Assembly (NCBI GenBank): GCA_046759385.1
Contig: JBHICC010000002.1
Span: 45,918-109,917 of the forward strand
Length of the DNA stretch: 64,000 bases
DNA from: JBHICC01 sp046759385
GTDB taxonomy: Bacteria; Pseudomonadota; Gammaproteobacteria; Acidiferrobacterales; SPGG2
Reading direction: 5' to 3'
The translations under genes were made by a program, and so were the position numbers. The first letter of the stretch is position 1, and each line of letters opens with the position of its first letter. Below, one piece after another: positions 17,080 to 26,148 of this stretch. The notes beneath the pieces were generated by a model that worked only from the letters and a program-made list of their open reading frames with translations, did no database searches and had not been told where the DNA came from.

Positions 17080-17457
17080 CGGACGACCGGCGAAGTGGGC
17101 TTTTTGGCCGTGATTGCGCGTGAAAAGCCTGTTTTCGGTGGCGCCTGAACCACGCTGAGCGTGAGCAAGAACTCCCTGCCATATTACTGCACCGCAGCAA
17201 TTTTCTCACCGACCCACCTCCTAGTCCTTTTTAAAACAACCCTGCCCTCTTGACAGTTAACGTTTTACTAGCGATTATTTTTTTAAGACAATGTTTTATC
17301 GGGATATTTGGTGTCATTGACTAGGAGGGGGTAGCAAGCCTGTTGCAAGGACTTTCGGGCCGTGAAAAGCACGCATGCTGGCGGCGTTGGGCGAATGCGT
17401 GCGTAGGGTTTCGAGCGACGGCACTCACTCGCGCTCCAAGGTCGTGGAGGAGGGACT
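17080..17457. other. 378-base gap before exeA
   Basis: No gene. Contains the strong promoter at 17250-17278, T-rich DNA at 17270-17300 and the ribosome site of the next gene. Confidence 0.6.
17250..17278 (+). promoter_or_regulatory. Sigma-70 promoter of the exeA-gspB operon
   Basis: Consensus TTGACA, 17-base spacer, GATTAT. Leader of roughly 170 bases to the start codon. Confidence 0.65.
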
Positions 17458-19239
17458 ATGTATAATCGCCATTTCGGTTTGAAAGAAAACCCCTTCTCGA
17501 TCGCTCCCGATCCCCGCTATCTATATCTAAGTCGGCGCCATCAAGAGGCGCTGGCGCATCTGATCTATGGAGTTACGGAGGGCGGTGGTTTTGTCCAACT
17601 GACGGGGGACGTTGGTGTCGGCAAGACCATGCTGATTCGCGCGCTGCTAGAACGTCTTCCCGATGACGTCGACGTCGCATTGATCCTGTATCCCATTTTA
17701 TCGGTGCAGGAGTTCGTCTGCGCCATCTGCGATGAGTTGCGTATTCCCTACTCGAAGGAAAGCGTGTCGCTGAAGGTGCTCATTGACGCACTGAATGCAT
17801 ACCTGCTGGAGAATCACGCGAAAGGTCGGCGTACAGTGTTGATCATCGACGAGGCGCAGAATCTCAGTCGCGATGTGCTCGAGCAGTTACGACTATTGAC
17901 GAATCTGGAAACGAACACAGAAAAACTCCTGCAGATCCTGCTTGTCGGGCAGCCTGAGCTCAGCAACATGCTCGCTCAGCGCGATCTTCGCCAACTCGCG
18001 CAGCGGATTACCGCACGTTACAGTTTGAAGGCGCTGTTCCCACACGAGACGTCGGACTACATCATGCACCGATGTCGCGTCGCCGGAGGAAAGTCACCGA
18101 TGTTCAGCCGATCAGCGGCGCGCTGGGTACACAGATTATCCGGGGGTGTGCCAAGAACGATCAACATTGTCTGTGATCGCGCACTGCTCGGTGCCTATGC
18201 ACGTGGGAAGACAGACGTTCCTGCAAGCACCGTCCGTCGTGCGGCGGACCAGGTCGGGCGTGACGTGCCGAAGCGCTTCTTCTTGCGGCCCAGCGTGCTG
18301 GCGTTGGTGCCGTTGACCGCGCTGGCAATGGTAGGGGGTTGGCAGTTTTCGCCGACGTTTATGGACATCTGGAACGGTGATGGGCCTGTTGCCCTTGTGT
18401 CGTCGCCGTATGCCCAGGTTGCGACCTCGCTGCCCGAGCCGTCAGCGCAAGGGGTGATCGCAGCACAAGAGAAGCAAGAACCCGTTGCCAGGACCCGCAG
18501 CGAGCCCACGGTTAAGGCCGAGCAAGCCCCTGGGGGATTGCCAGAAGCCGCGGTCGTTGCTAAGTCTGTTTCAGCCGAGGAAGGCAAAACGAAGGAGCCG
18601 ACCGTTGCGGAAGTGCTGGCCAGCCCGCAGACAGCGACCGATACGGAAACGGCATTTACTGGATTATTTGCCCGCTGGGGTCTCAATTACGGGTCCTTGC
18701 CCGGGAACACAGGCTGCGCGCGTGCTGCCAAATCGGGTCTACGTTGCATCTTCCGGTCGGGAACGTGGAATAACCTACGGCACTTGAATCGACCCGCTGT
18801 TATCGAGTTGATCGACGACAAGGGCCAAAAACACCATGTACTTGTTTCAGCCCTCGATGGCGACCGCGTTGCCTCGGATTTCGGCGGCGAGCAATACGAG
18901 TTCCCGATCAGCGAACTGGACCGCTACTGGTATGGGCAGTATCTGTTGCTGTGGAAGCCACCCATATCGAGCAAGCGCACGCTTCGTCGAGGCACGCGAG
19001 ATAAGTCGGTTATATGGTTGCGTAACGCGCTAGCACGATACAACGGTAAATCCGCGTCATCCAGCAACAGCCGCATGTTCGACAAAGATCTTGAAGAACA
19101 GGTCAAGGCTTTTCAGCGCGATCATCATCTGCTCGACGATGGCGTGGTTGGCAGGTTGACATTAATTCAGCTTAATACCTACGACAATGGCAACACGCCA
19201 CCGTTGCTCTGGGATGCGAAGAAGGCGCGAACAGGATAG
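17458..19239 (+). CDS. ExeA/GspA-family AAA ATPase with C39-like and peptidoglycan-binding domains
   Basis: Inner-membrane ATPase of 593 residues thought to help insert the type II secretion secretin through peptidoglycan. The N-terminal AAA domain (YNRHFGLKENPFSIAPDPRY; Walker A GDVGVGKT; Walker B VLIIDEAQ) is cytoplasmic. One transmembrane segment lies at about 281-297. A Pro/Ala-rich periplasmic linker follows, then a C39-peptidase-like domain (GCARAAKSGLRC, then LNRPAVIELID) and a terminal PG_binding_1 domain (FDKDLEEQVKAFQRDHH). The start has a strong GGAGGAGGG site. The gene is followed after two bases by a GspB-like gene, the standard exeAB arrangement. Confidence 0.92.
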   Translation: MYNRHFGLKENPFSIAPDPRYLYLSRRHQEALAHLIYGVTEGGGFVQLTGDVGVGKTMLIRALLERLPDDVDVALILYPILSVQEFVCAICDELRIPYSKESVSLKVLIDALNAYLLENHAKGRRTVLIIDEAQNLSRDVLEQLRLLTNLETNTEKLLQILLVGQPELSNMLAQRDLRQLAQRITARYSLKALFPHETSDYIMHRCRVAGGKSPMFSRSAARWVHRLSGGVPRTINIVCDRALLGAYARGKTDVPASTVRRAADQVGRDVPKRFFLRPSVLALVPLTALAMVGGWQFSPTFMDIWNGDGPVALVSSPYAQVATSLPEPSAQGVIAAQEKQEPVARTRSEPTVKAEQAPGGLPEAAVVAKSVSAEEGKTKEPTVAEVLASPQTATDTETAFTGLFARWGLNYGSLPGNTGCARAAKSGLRCIFRSGTWNNLRHLNRPAVIELIDDKGQKHHVLVSALDGDRVASDFGGEQYEFPISELDRYWYGQYLLLWKPPISSKRTLRRGTRDKSVIWLRNALARYNGKSASSSNSRMFDKDLEEQVKAFQRDHHLLDDGVVGRLTLIQLNTYDNGNTPPLLWDAKKARTG

Positions 19240-19241
19240 CG

Positions 19242-19931
19242 ATGTCCTACATACTCGACGCGCTAAAAAAGTCTGAAGAAGAACGCGAGCTCAGCCACAT
19301 GCTCGACTCCGAGAACGACGGACTGAGTGCTTCTCTGAAGCGACCGTTTTGGCCAGTCGCGATCGGCTTGGCACTGCTTTTGATCGTTTCACTGACTTCG
19401 CTGCGGGTGTGGTGGCAGGCCGATGAACCCCAAACAGTTACCATGGCCGAGCCTATAGCGCAGGTCGCGCCTAGTCTTGCGCAGAGATCGTCGGCGACCA
19501 AGCTGGAGCCGGTCACCAAAGTGGCCGTAGGCGATCTGGCCGAGCAGACACGGCTGGCTGCGAAGAAAGCCCAGCGGAGGAAAATTACCCAGACCAAGAC
19601 GCGCCATGTAGAACCGGCCATGCCTAAGGTGTCGCAGGCCGCTGCCCGGCAGACCACGATTCCGGCACTCACACCGCGGGGGCCGCAAGAGCTAGCAGCC
19701 GTGCCCTTTCTCCGGCAGATGCCGAACGAGTTTCGCCGCAGCATCCCGAAGCTCGCGGTGAACGTGCACCTATACTCGGCGGACGAAGCCGAGAACCTGG
19801 TGTACATAAATAACCGCCAATACCGCAAGGGCGAGCAGATCAAAGGCGGCCTGCGGCTAGAGGAGATCGTAGAGGAAGGTGTCGTCCTCAGCCGTAACGG
19901 GGTCTACTTCAAGCTCCCCAGACCTAACTGA
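19242..19931 (+). CDS. GspB-like type II secretion assembly protein
   Basis: Single-pass inner-membrane protein of 229 residues. The N-terminal signature SYILDALKKSEEERE is typical of GspB/ExeB. A transmembrane helix (VAIGLALLLIVSLTSLRVWW) lies at about 36-55, followed by an Ala/Gln-rich periplasmic linker. The C-terminal GspB domain (IPKLAVNVHLYSADEAE, then IKGGLRLEEIVEEGVVLSRNG) resembles the GspC HR domain. It starts two bases after exeA. ExeA and ExeB form a complex for secretin assembly; together with the GspE-like gene at the window start this suggests a functional type II secretion system in the genome. Confidence 0.88.
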   Translation: MSYILDALKKSEEERELSHMLDSENDGLSASLKRPFWPVAIGLALLLIVSLTSLRVWWQADEPQTVTMAEPIAQVAPSLAQRSSATKLEPVTKVAVGDLAEQTRLAAKKAQRRKITQTKTRHVEPAMPKVSQAAARQTTIPALTPRGPQELAAVPFLRQMPNEFRRSIPKLAVNVHLYSADEAENLVYINNRQYRKGEQIKGGLRLEEIVEEGVVLSRNGVYFKLPRPN

Positions 19932-19935
19932 ATTT

Positions 19936-20005
19936 CCAACGCAAAGGTCGCTCCTGTGCGTCCCTTCACTTCGCGCGAAGGCGCAAAGATTTACTTTAAT
20001 TAGGT
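19936..20005. repeat. Intergenic repeat-like DNA between convergent genes
   Basis: Contains CCAACGCAAAGG and GGCGCAAAGATTT, which resemble CAACGCAAAGGCGCAGAGG at 26016-26034. A perfect 12-base palindrome CTTCGCGCGAAG lies at 19969-19980, and a T-run follows near 20003. This is a possible dispersed element or bidirectional terminator. Confidence 0.35.
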
Positions 20006-20132
20006 TTTTTTCATCGGCGCTCTGGATCCTAGTGCCTAGTATGCGTCCCCCAAGCACATCTCTACGCTGAAACTGTCTTAAACCCTCCTCGATCTCTGCG
20101 CCGAAGAATGGATGCATCAACGGCGAAATACG

Positions 20133-21386
20133 CTATTCAGCTAGTTGTAGTCTCGTTTGGACGTCGACTTCGGCGTGCAAGGTTCTGTGAACCGGGCACT
20201 TGTCGGCGATCTCGCGCAACTTCTGTCGCTGTGCTTCGGTCAGATCACCCTCGAGAATAAGTACCCTGTCGATGTGATCGATTTTGCCCTCTTTCGTCTC
20301 GCAGTGTTGGCAATCCTCGGCATGGGTTTTTTGATGGCTCAGTTTCACCAACACCCTATCTAGCGGGAGCTTCTTGAAACGCGCATACATGCGCAAAGTC
20401 ATGCTGGTGCAAGTGCCAAGACTCGCGAGCAGCAATTCGTACGGATCGGGACCGGTGTCACGCCCGCCGTTCTTGATCGGTTCATCAGCCATTAAATGAT
20501 GCGAATCGGTGAAAATGTCGTTCGTGAAACTGGGATCGGTTTCCCGCACCAGCACCTCGCCCGCACTGAGCGTACGGCGAGGGCGGATATTGTCAGCCTG
20601 CTGCGTGTCCGGTATGTATCGACTCGCCCAGGCCGCGATTGTCTCGGCTACATATTGAGAATCCTGTCGACGACTCAGCAAATGGTCCGCGTTGTCCAAG
20701 GAAACGAAACTTTTCGGATGTTTCGCCGCTTCATAGATGTGCCGCGCATTGTCGATGTCCACGATTTCATCGCGCGGCGAGTGGAAGATAAGCAGAGCCT
20801 TCTTCATGCGCGCGATTTGATCATGCAGATTCTGGTGACGAGTGTCCTCCAGAAACTGTTTCTTGATCCTGAAACTGCGACCGGCCAGGTTCACGGTCGC
20901 CTCGCCCTGCGCATCGATCTCGTCAAGCTTTGCTTCGAAAAGATGGGTCACATGCGCTGGATCGCCCGGCGCACCGATGGTAGCAACCGCCTTGGTCTCT
21001 TCAATCCTTTCCGCGGCTGCTAGGACCGCCGCGCCACCGAGACTGTGACCTACCAGTACGGCCGGCGCGCTCAGTGCATCGCGCATGTAATCGGCGGCTG
21101 CGATCAAGTCGGCGACGTTGGAGGAAAAATTGGTATTCGCGAAATCGCCCTCGCTGTTACCCAACCCGGTAAAGTCGAACCGCACGACGCCGATGCCCTT
21201 CGCTGCTAAGGCCCGGCTGATGCGACCGGCCGCAGCAATGTCCTTGGAGCAGGTGAAGCAATGGGCGAATAGCGCGTAGGCGATTGGCTCACCGGCAGGC
21301 CGCTCCAAAAGCGCTGCGAGCTGTTCGTTGCTTTGGTTTGTAAAGGTCAATTTGTCTCTGCGGACGGTTATCTGCGCTTCTTTCAT
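20133..21386 (-). CDS. Bifunctional alpha/beta-hydrolase / OsmC-family protein
   Basis: Fusion of 417 residues. Residues 1-260 are an alpha/beta hydrolase with the nucleophile elbow GHSLGG, an early HCFTCSKD segment, and acid/His regions SPRDEIVD and NADHLLS. Residues 280-415 are an OsmC/Ohr-like domain with LLASLGTCTSMTLRMYA and DKCPVHRTLH, whose two cysteines are the peroxidatic/resolving type seen in OsmC. The family fusion is widespread in bacteria; its substrate is unknown, and a thioester or organic hydroperoxide is a reasonable guess. It is transcribed alone, convergent with gspB. Confidence 0.9.
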   Translation of the reverse strand: MKEAQITVRRDKLTFTNQSNEQLAALLERPAGEPIAYALFAHCFTCSKDIAAAGRISRALAAKGIGVVRFDFTGLGNSEGDFANTNFSSNVADLIAAADYMRDALSAPAVLVGHSLGGAAVLAAAERIEETKAVATIGAPGDPAHVTHLFEAKLDEIDAQGEATVNLAGRSFRIKKQFLEDTRHQNLHDQIARMKKALLIFHSPRDEIVDIDNARHIYEAAKHPKSFVSLDNADHLLSRRQDSQYVAETIAAWASRYIPDTQQADNIRPRRTLSAGEVLVRETDPSFTNDIFTDSHHLMADEPIKNGGRDTGPDPYELLLASLGTCTSMTLRMYARFKKLPLDRVLVKLSHQKTHAEDCQHCETKEGKIDHIDRVLILEGDLTEAQRQKLREIADKCPVHRTLHAEVDVQTRLQLAE

Positions 21387-21768
21387 CGTTGCGTCTCAGG
21401 TTTCGGCTAGCGTGCTCGGGAGCAATTGTATTTGTCGGAGCTGTTGATTGGCAGGGGAGTAACAGAGCGAGGCAAAGACCCACCGGGCCGGAACTGTACG
21501 AGGGAATAATTGCGGACACGCGGTAGACTTTCGAAAAACCTTAGTTGGCATACCGTTTTCGCGCTCGCTTGTATTGGTAGAATCGGGCTTCAGGTCGGCT
21601 GCTTACTTCGCGTTTGCCCGACCTAGTCGCGCAGCGGGCACATCGCAGCACTTATAGAATTCGGACGTTTTCGCTTCGTAGGCCAGCAGCGTTGGTTGGA
21701 GCATATACCGATGAGTGTGAGCGCGTGCAGCGACGACTTGTCACATAACGTAAACATGGAGTTAGATC
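21387..21768. other. 382-base divergent intergenic region
   Basis: No gene supported; a plus-strand frame at 21696-21935 mostly shadows the next gene. Contains only weak promoter-like boxes (GGTAGAAT near 21579). Confidence 0.5.
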
Positions 21769-23037
21769 ATGATCCGTTTGTTTTGTCTCGCATTGGTTAC
21801 GACGTTTGCATTGATACTGTCTCCAGCACAGGGGCAGTTCGGCGACGACACGCCGGACCGCCCGGAGGAGATCGCTCCCGCGCCGCCGGGCGTGGAGCCG
21901 GTGATCCCGCTCAACAAGGACGATCCGACCTATGACCTGTGGAAGAAGCGGCGCGACGATCTCCAGGCTGGCCGGGACCCCGGACCCATCGCCATCCAGC
22001 GCTACCCGGGCGGTTGGATGCCGATGGGCATTCCGACGTTCTTCCGCCTGCCGGTGGCGTTGACACCTGAAGACTTACGGGCAGGCCAGGTCGAGGTGGC
22101 CATGCTCGGTGCCTACACTGACATGGGCTTCGGATCCCGGGGCGCCGTCTTCGGGCCCCAGGCGTTTCGCGCACCGCCTGCAGATTACGGCACGTGGGGT
22201 GCCTATTCGATGCCGCACATGCCGACCCTGGTGAATCCCTTCGCGGAGCTAACCATCGTCGACTACGGAGATGCGCCCGTGGATCCGCTCAGCACCGAGC
22301 GCTCGGTTCACGCAATCCGCGAGCTCGTGCGCGAGATTACCGAAGTAAAGCTTAGGAACGGCACGCACGTGTTCCCGCTGATTATCGGTGGCGACCATTC
22401 GCTGACTTATCCCAACGTGGCGGGCGTGACCGACGTCTACGGCAAGGGCAACGTCGGCGTGATTCACTTCGATGCCCATTTCGACGGCTCCCAGATGATG
22501 GGTCATCTGATCAGTCATGGTGCGTGGGTGAAGCGACTGATCAAGGAAGGGCACGTCCCGGGAAAGAACTATATCCAGGTGGCCTTGCGGGGGTATTACC
22601 CAGACAAAGAAACCTTTGAATGGATGCGCAAAGAGGGTTTCCGCTATCACACTATGGCTGAGGTAGAACGGCGTGGCTGGGACGCCGTGATGAAGGACGT
22701 CATCAAGGAGGCCAAGGACGGTCCGGAATACCTTTTCATCTCCTTCGACATCGACGCCATCGATCCGGCCTATACCCCAGGCACCGGTACACCGGAGCCG
22801 GGGGGGGGGTTGACCACGCGCGAGGCTTTCCCGCTGGTGCGACGGCTCTGCGCCGAGACCAACGTTATCGGCTTCGACCTGGTGGAGTTGCTGCCGTACC
22901 GCGACCCGGGTTATACGACGGTGCTGAACTCAAACCGTCTAGTCCGGGAATGCCTGGTGGGACTCGCGATGCGCAAGAAGGGCATCACTGAGGAGCATTA
23001 CCTCAGCCCACTGACCGTGGATGACGGGCGGAAGTAA
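21769..23037 (+). CDS. Exported arginase/agmatinase-family (ureohydrolase) enzyme
   Basis: Ureohydrolase-fold protein of 422 residues with an N-terminal signal peptide (RLFCLALVTTFALILSPAQG), so probably periplasmic or secreted. All binuclear-metal ligands are present: His210 in GGDHS, Asp235/His237/Asp239 in DAHFD, and Asp327/Asp329 in SFDIDAIDP. Residues 30-100 form a Pro-rich extension not found in cytoplasmic agmatinases. The family hydrolyses guanidino compounds (arginine, agmatine, guanidinobutyrate, formiminoglutamate, guanidine), and the sequence does not identify which. GGAG precedes the ATG. No polyamine genes are adjacent; a DUF4136 gene follows after 75 bases. Confidence 0.85.
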   Translation: MIRLFCLALVTTFALILSPAQGQFGDDTPDRPEEIAPAPPGVEPVIPLNKDDPTYDLWKKRRDDLQAGRDPGPIAIQRYPGGWMPMGIPTFFRLPVALTPEDLRAGQVEVAMLGAYTDMGFGSRGAVFGPQAFRAPPADYGTWGAYSMPHMPTLVNPFAELTIVDYGDAPVDPLSTERSVHAIRELVREITEVKLRNGTHVFPLIIGGDHSLTYPNVAGVTDVYGKGNVGVIHFDAHFDGSQMMGHLISHGAWVKRLIKEGHVPGKNYIQVALRGYYPDKETFEWMRKEGFRYHTMAEVERRGWDAVMKDVIKEAKDGPEYLFISFDIDAIDPAYTPGTGTPEPGGGLTTREAFPLVRRLCAETNVIGFDLVELLPYRDPGYTTVLNSNRLVRECLVGLAMRKKGITEEHYLSPLTVDDGRK

Positions 23038-23112
23038 AAAATATATAGCGTAATTTCTATGACCCATAAGTCTGATCTTAAGGACTTACTTTCTCATCTG
23101 CGGAGGTCTTAG

Positions 23113-23667
23113 ATGATCAGATCATCCATTTTCACGTTTGCCCTGCTGATTCTGTGCGCACCAGCGTGGGCCCAAAAGGTCAGCGTTGACTTCGACAAAT
23201 CAGCCGACTTCGAGAAATACAAGACGTTTTCCTGGAAAGACTCTAATGAAGATCTGCGCGACACCGATCCGCTGTTTCACGATCGCATCGTTCGCGGTAT
23301 CGAGCGCCGACTGCGTGAGGGAGGCATGACTCAGGTGGCCAAGGATCCAGACGCCTATGTGACCTATTACACCGCCGAAAGAGAGGAGACGGCTGTGCAC
23401 ACGGTCAGCATGGGTTACGGGATGGGAAGCAGTTGGTTTTGGGGCAGCGGGGTCGCTGGTTCGACGTCCCAAGTGGTTAAATACAAGGTGGGGACGTTGA
23501 TTATCGACATCTGGGATGCAAAGACCTCAAAGCTCGTTTGGCGCGGCACCGCGTCGGACACTGTTTCGGAGAAACCGGCAAAGGTGGAAAAGCAAATCGA
23601 AAAGGCGCTGGATAAGCTAGTCAGGAGATGGCATAGAGAGTACCGGAAACTGCAGAAGAACAAGTAA
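23113..23667 (+). CDS. DUF4136-family secreted protein
   Basis: Protein of 184 residues with a clear signal peptide ending AWA-Q at about residue 20. There is no lipobox Cys at the cleavage site. The mature part matches DUF4136: DFDKSADFEKYKTFSW, RIVRGIERRLREGGM, DAYVTYYTA, GTLIIDIWDAKTSKLVWRG and IEKALDKLVRRW. DUF4136 proteins are envelope-associated and of unknown function. A Gly/Ser/Trp-rich loop (GYGMGSSWFWGSGV) lies mid-protein. Confidence 0.85.
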   Translation: MIRSSIFTFALLILCAPAWAQKVSVDFDKSADFEKYKTFSWKDSNEDLRDTDPLFHDRIVRGIERRLREGGMTQVAKDPDAYVTYYTAEREETAVHTVSMGYGMGSSWFWGSGVAGSTSQVVKYKVGTLIIDIWDAKTSKLVWRGTASDTVSEKPAKVEKQIEKALDKLVRRWHREYRKLQKNK

Positions 23668-23778
23668 TAGGCATTAGCCGATCGCTATTCGAGGGCAGGC
23701 ACAGGTCGAGTAGAGAAAGACCGTCCACTCGTAAGCGAAAACGTTAGGACAATCTCGGAGACAGAAGGAGGTATTGGG

Positions 23779-24249
23779 ATGGCATTAACGCTTACATCGT
23801 CGGCATTCGCTCAAAATGGCGATATCCGAAAACGTTACACCTGTGATGGCGATGACATATCGCCGGACCTGTCCTGGACTGGTGTACCGAATGGAACCGA
23901 GAGTCTGGCGTTAATCGTCGATGATCCTGATGCACCGGATCCGGCAGCACCGCAGATGGTTTGGGTGCACTGGGTACTTTATAACATTCCGCCCAACACC
24001 ACGGGTCTACCGGAGGCGGTAAGGTCGAGTGATCTGGCGTCCGGAACCCGGGAAGGGCTCAACGATTGGAAGCGCACGGGCTACGGTGGGCCGTGCCCGC
24101 CTGTTGGCCGCCATCGTTATTTTCACAAGCTTTATGCGTTGGATGTTACGCTTCCTGATCTCGGCCAACCGACGAAGGGAGCGCTCGAGAAAGCTATGCA
24201 AGGGCACATTCTCGAGCGAGCGGAATTGATTGGGACCTATCAGCGCTGA
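23779..24249 (+). CDS. YbhB/YbcL-family (PEBP-like) protein
   Basis: Phosphatidylethanolamine-binding-protein fold of 156 residues, cytoplasmic with no signal. Family motifs are RYTCDGDDISPDLSW, DDPDAPDPAAP, WVHWVLYNIP and GYGGPCPPVGRHRYFHKLYALD. Bacterial members resemble Raf kinase inhibitor protein in fold only, and their ligand is unknown. A GGAGG site lies eight bases before the ATG. The 3' end overlaps the convergent gene at 24240 by ten bases. Confidence 0.92.
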   Translation: MALTLTSSAFAQNGDIRKRYTCDGDDISPDLSWTGVPNGTESLALIVDDPDAPDPAAPQMVWVHWVLYNIPPNTTGLPEAVRSSDLASGTREGLNDWKRTGYGGPCPPVGRHRYFHKLYALDVTLPDLGQPTKGALEKAMQGHILERAELIGTYQR

Positions 24250-25169
24250 AGTCCCTTTCGCTGTTCCTCTAAGCCGTCCCAAAACGCAGCGACACCGTCT
24301 AACATCTCATTACCATGGCGTATAAAGGCGTCCTCATCCATGTCGGCGCTAAAGTAAAGCTCTTCCAACTCTTCTTGTGTGTGTTGCGCATGTTGCGCTT
24401 CGAGTCGCGCATGCCAGGTAAAGAACGCAAGTGGGAGCTTGGCACCAGTACGCTCGTTGCACTTGTTAAACCCCTCGACAAGCTCATCCCAAAACCCCGC
24501 TGCCGCCCAGTTCTCAACCGCATAGCTAGCGGCCTGGGAGATCAGGTAGTCTTCACTGCCGTATAATCTCTTCAATTCGTCGCAAAAGAAAAGCGTGGAC
24601 TGGGTTCCGTGACGACGTTTACCCACGTCATTGAAATCCAACTCTAATTTCGATGCGATCTGCAGCAACCACTCGAAGTGTGCGGCACGGAACCGGAACG
24701 TACCGCCCTCTACCGTCCCTTCGCACGAAACCAGCTGTGGATCGACATCGTCATTCGCCGCTAGCGTTGCCCTGGCAGCACCTCCTGATTTGAAAACGAC
24801 ACCGATCTCGTTGGCAAGGATTTCCTTGGACGCTCGCATTCCCTCAAGCGAATCAGCGTTAATTGTCTTGTACAGCTGCGCGATCAGGAACAAATTAGAG
24901 AAGACCGAGAACTGAACGATGAAAGCCTTGATCTGTTCAGTTGTCTGTCTGCCTTGTTTGAACCAACCGGTATATCGGTTGTCCGTAATGACGCGATGTT
25001 GCAATACCTTCGTGTTAATGCGGGCCTGGAATGCCAGAAACCGCCTCGCCTTCTGGACAGAGTAGCCCGTCTGGCCTTTGACGATTGCCTGCAACGACGG
25101 CAATGTCAGGCCAACGAGGTCATGCTCCTCGGCAAAGGTCTCCAGTTTCGGGTTCGTCGCTACGCTCAT
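24240..25169 (-). CDS. Heme-oxygenase-fold (HDO/TENA-like) probable iron enzyme
   Basis: All-helical protein of 309 residues, no signal or membrane segment. The C-terminal part (AHFEWLLQIASKLEL, LKRLYGSEDY, AVENWAAAGFWDELVEGF, then FTWHARLEAQHAQHTQEE) has the pattern of the heme-oxygenase-like diiron (HDO) and TENA/CADD superfamily, with Glu/His pairs on successive helices. I infer an iron-dependent redox enzyme. Between the first helix pair (SKEILANEIG) and AHFEW there is a long insert of about 30 residues, so the exact metal ligands cannot be placed by eye. A strong GAGGTG site precedes the ATG. Possible activities include oxidative cleavage of amino- or fatty-acid-like substrates. Confidence 0.6.
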   Translation of the reverse strand: MSVATNPKLETFAEEHDLVGLTLPSLQAIVKGQTGYSVQKARRFLAFQARINTKVLQHRVITDNRYTGWFKQGRQTTEQIKAFIVQFSVFSNLFLIAQLYKTINADSLEGMRASKEILANEIGVVFKSGGAARATLAANDDVDPQLVSCEGTVEGGTFRFRAAHFEWLLQIASKLELDFNDVGKRRHGTQSTLFFCDELKRLYGSEDYLISQAASYAVENWAAAGFWDELVEGFNKCNERTGAKLPLAFFTWHARLEAQHAQHTQEELEELYFSADMDEDAFIRHGNEMLDGVAAFWDGLEEQRKGLQR

Positions 25170-25329
25170 GAATTCACCTCGTTATGAAGATTCCGTCCTG
25201 CTGCGGGCAGGAAGTGTCCACCCCATGGCACACCTACCGAAATCAGTGAACACCCCACTACCAAAGGCAGCGTCTTACTGACAATTTTAGACGATGGTGC
25301 GCATACCGGGTTCCTCGGCATGTAAACTC

Positions 25330-25986
25330 TTATTCGGCGTCTGCTTGATTTTCCGGTGCTGCCGCTTGGAATGCCGCGAGGCGCATGCAGTGCTCATGAA
25401 TTTGCTGAATCATCGGATAAGCACTTAGATCGCAGTTGAAACGTTTGGCATTGAAGACTTGTGGTACCAGACATACATCCGCCAAGGTGGGCGAACCACC
25501 ATAGCAATATGACTCGGCGTCTAGATTGCTCGTTAGGTGGGTTTCAAACGCCTCGAACCCCTCATGGATCCAGTGTTTGTACCAATCCAGGCGAGCCTGT
25601 TCCTCGTGTCCCAAGCGTCCTGTGAGGTATTTCAACACACGCTGGTTATTTAGAGGGTGAATATCGCACGCCACGATCTCGGCGAGCGAACGCACGTAGG
25701 CACGTTCACCCACCGTCTCCGGGAGCAGTGGTGGATCCGGATAGACCTCATCAATGTATTCGATGATCGCGAGCGATTGAGTGAGTACCCGTCCATCATG
25801 AATCAAGGTAGGCACAAAACCTTGGGGGTTCAGCTCCAGGTACTCTGGTCGCTTGTGTTGACCACCGTCCCTGACAAGGTGTACAGAATGCGATTGGTAG
25901 TCGAGCCTTTTCAAATTCAGCGCAATGCGTACGCGAAATGCAGCGGAACTCCTGAAGTACGTATACAGTTGCATAGCGCGCTGCAT
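25330..25986 (-). CDS. maiA: Maleylacetoacetate isomerase (zeta-class GST)
   Basis: Isomerises maleylacetoacetate to fumarylacetoacetate with glutathione in tyrosine breakdown. The protein is 218 residues. An N-terminal thioredoxin-like domain has FRSSAAFRVRIALN (canonical SSxxxRVRIAL; Ser replaces the usual Cys), NPQGFVPTL and LTQSLAIIEYIDE. The C-terminal helical domain has ACDIHPLNNQRVL and YCYGGSPTLADVCLVPQ. I chose ATG 25986, which has GAGG upstream; an earlier ATG at 26007 lacks a ribosome site. It is last in the tyrosine operon but separated from fahA by a 165-base gap that holds a repeat-like sequence. Confidence 0.92.
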   Translation of the reverse strand: MQRAMQLYTYFRSSAAFRVRIALNLKRLDYQSHSVHLVRDGGQHKRPEYLELNPQGFVPTLIHDGRVLTQSLAIIEYIDEVYPDPPLLPETVGERAYVRSLAEIVACDIHPLNNQRVLKYLTGRLGHEEQARLDWYKHWIHEGFEAFETHLTSNLDAESYCYGGSPTLADVCLVPQVFNAKRFNCDLSAYPMIQQIHEHCMRLAAFQAAAPENQADAE

Positions 25987-26015
25987 AATCAGTACCTCGC
26001 CATCCAATAACTACG

Positions 26016-26148
26016 CAACGCAAAGGCGCAGAGGTTTTCGGATGGTTGAAGCGACAGCTGTAACGCATAATTTGACGAACCCATCTCTTACACCTACTTC
26101 TGTATTTTGATATTACTCTGCACGTTCGCGCCTCTGTGTTTGCTGTTG
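26016..26148. repeat. MITE-like inverted repeat between fahA and maiA
   Basis: The gap begins with CAACGCAAAGGCGCAGAGG (26016-26034) and ends with an imperfect inverted copy at 26127-26148 (reads CAACAGCAAACACAGAGG on the minus strand). About 90 bases of A/T-richer DNA lie between. Related CAACGCAAAGG DNA also lies at 19938. Confidence 0.35.
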
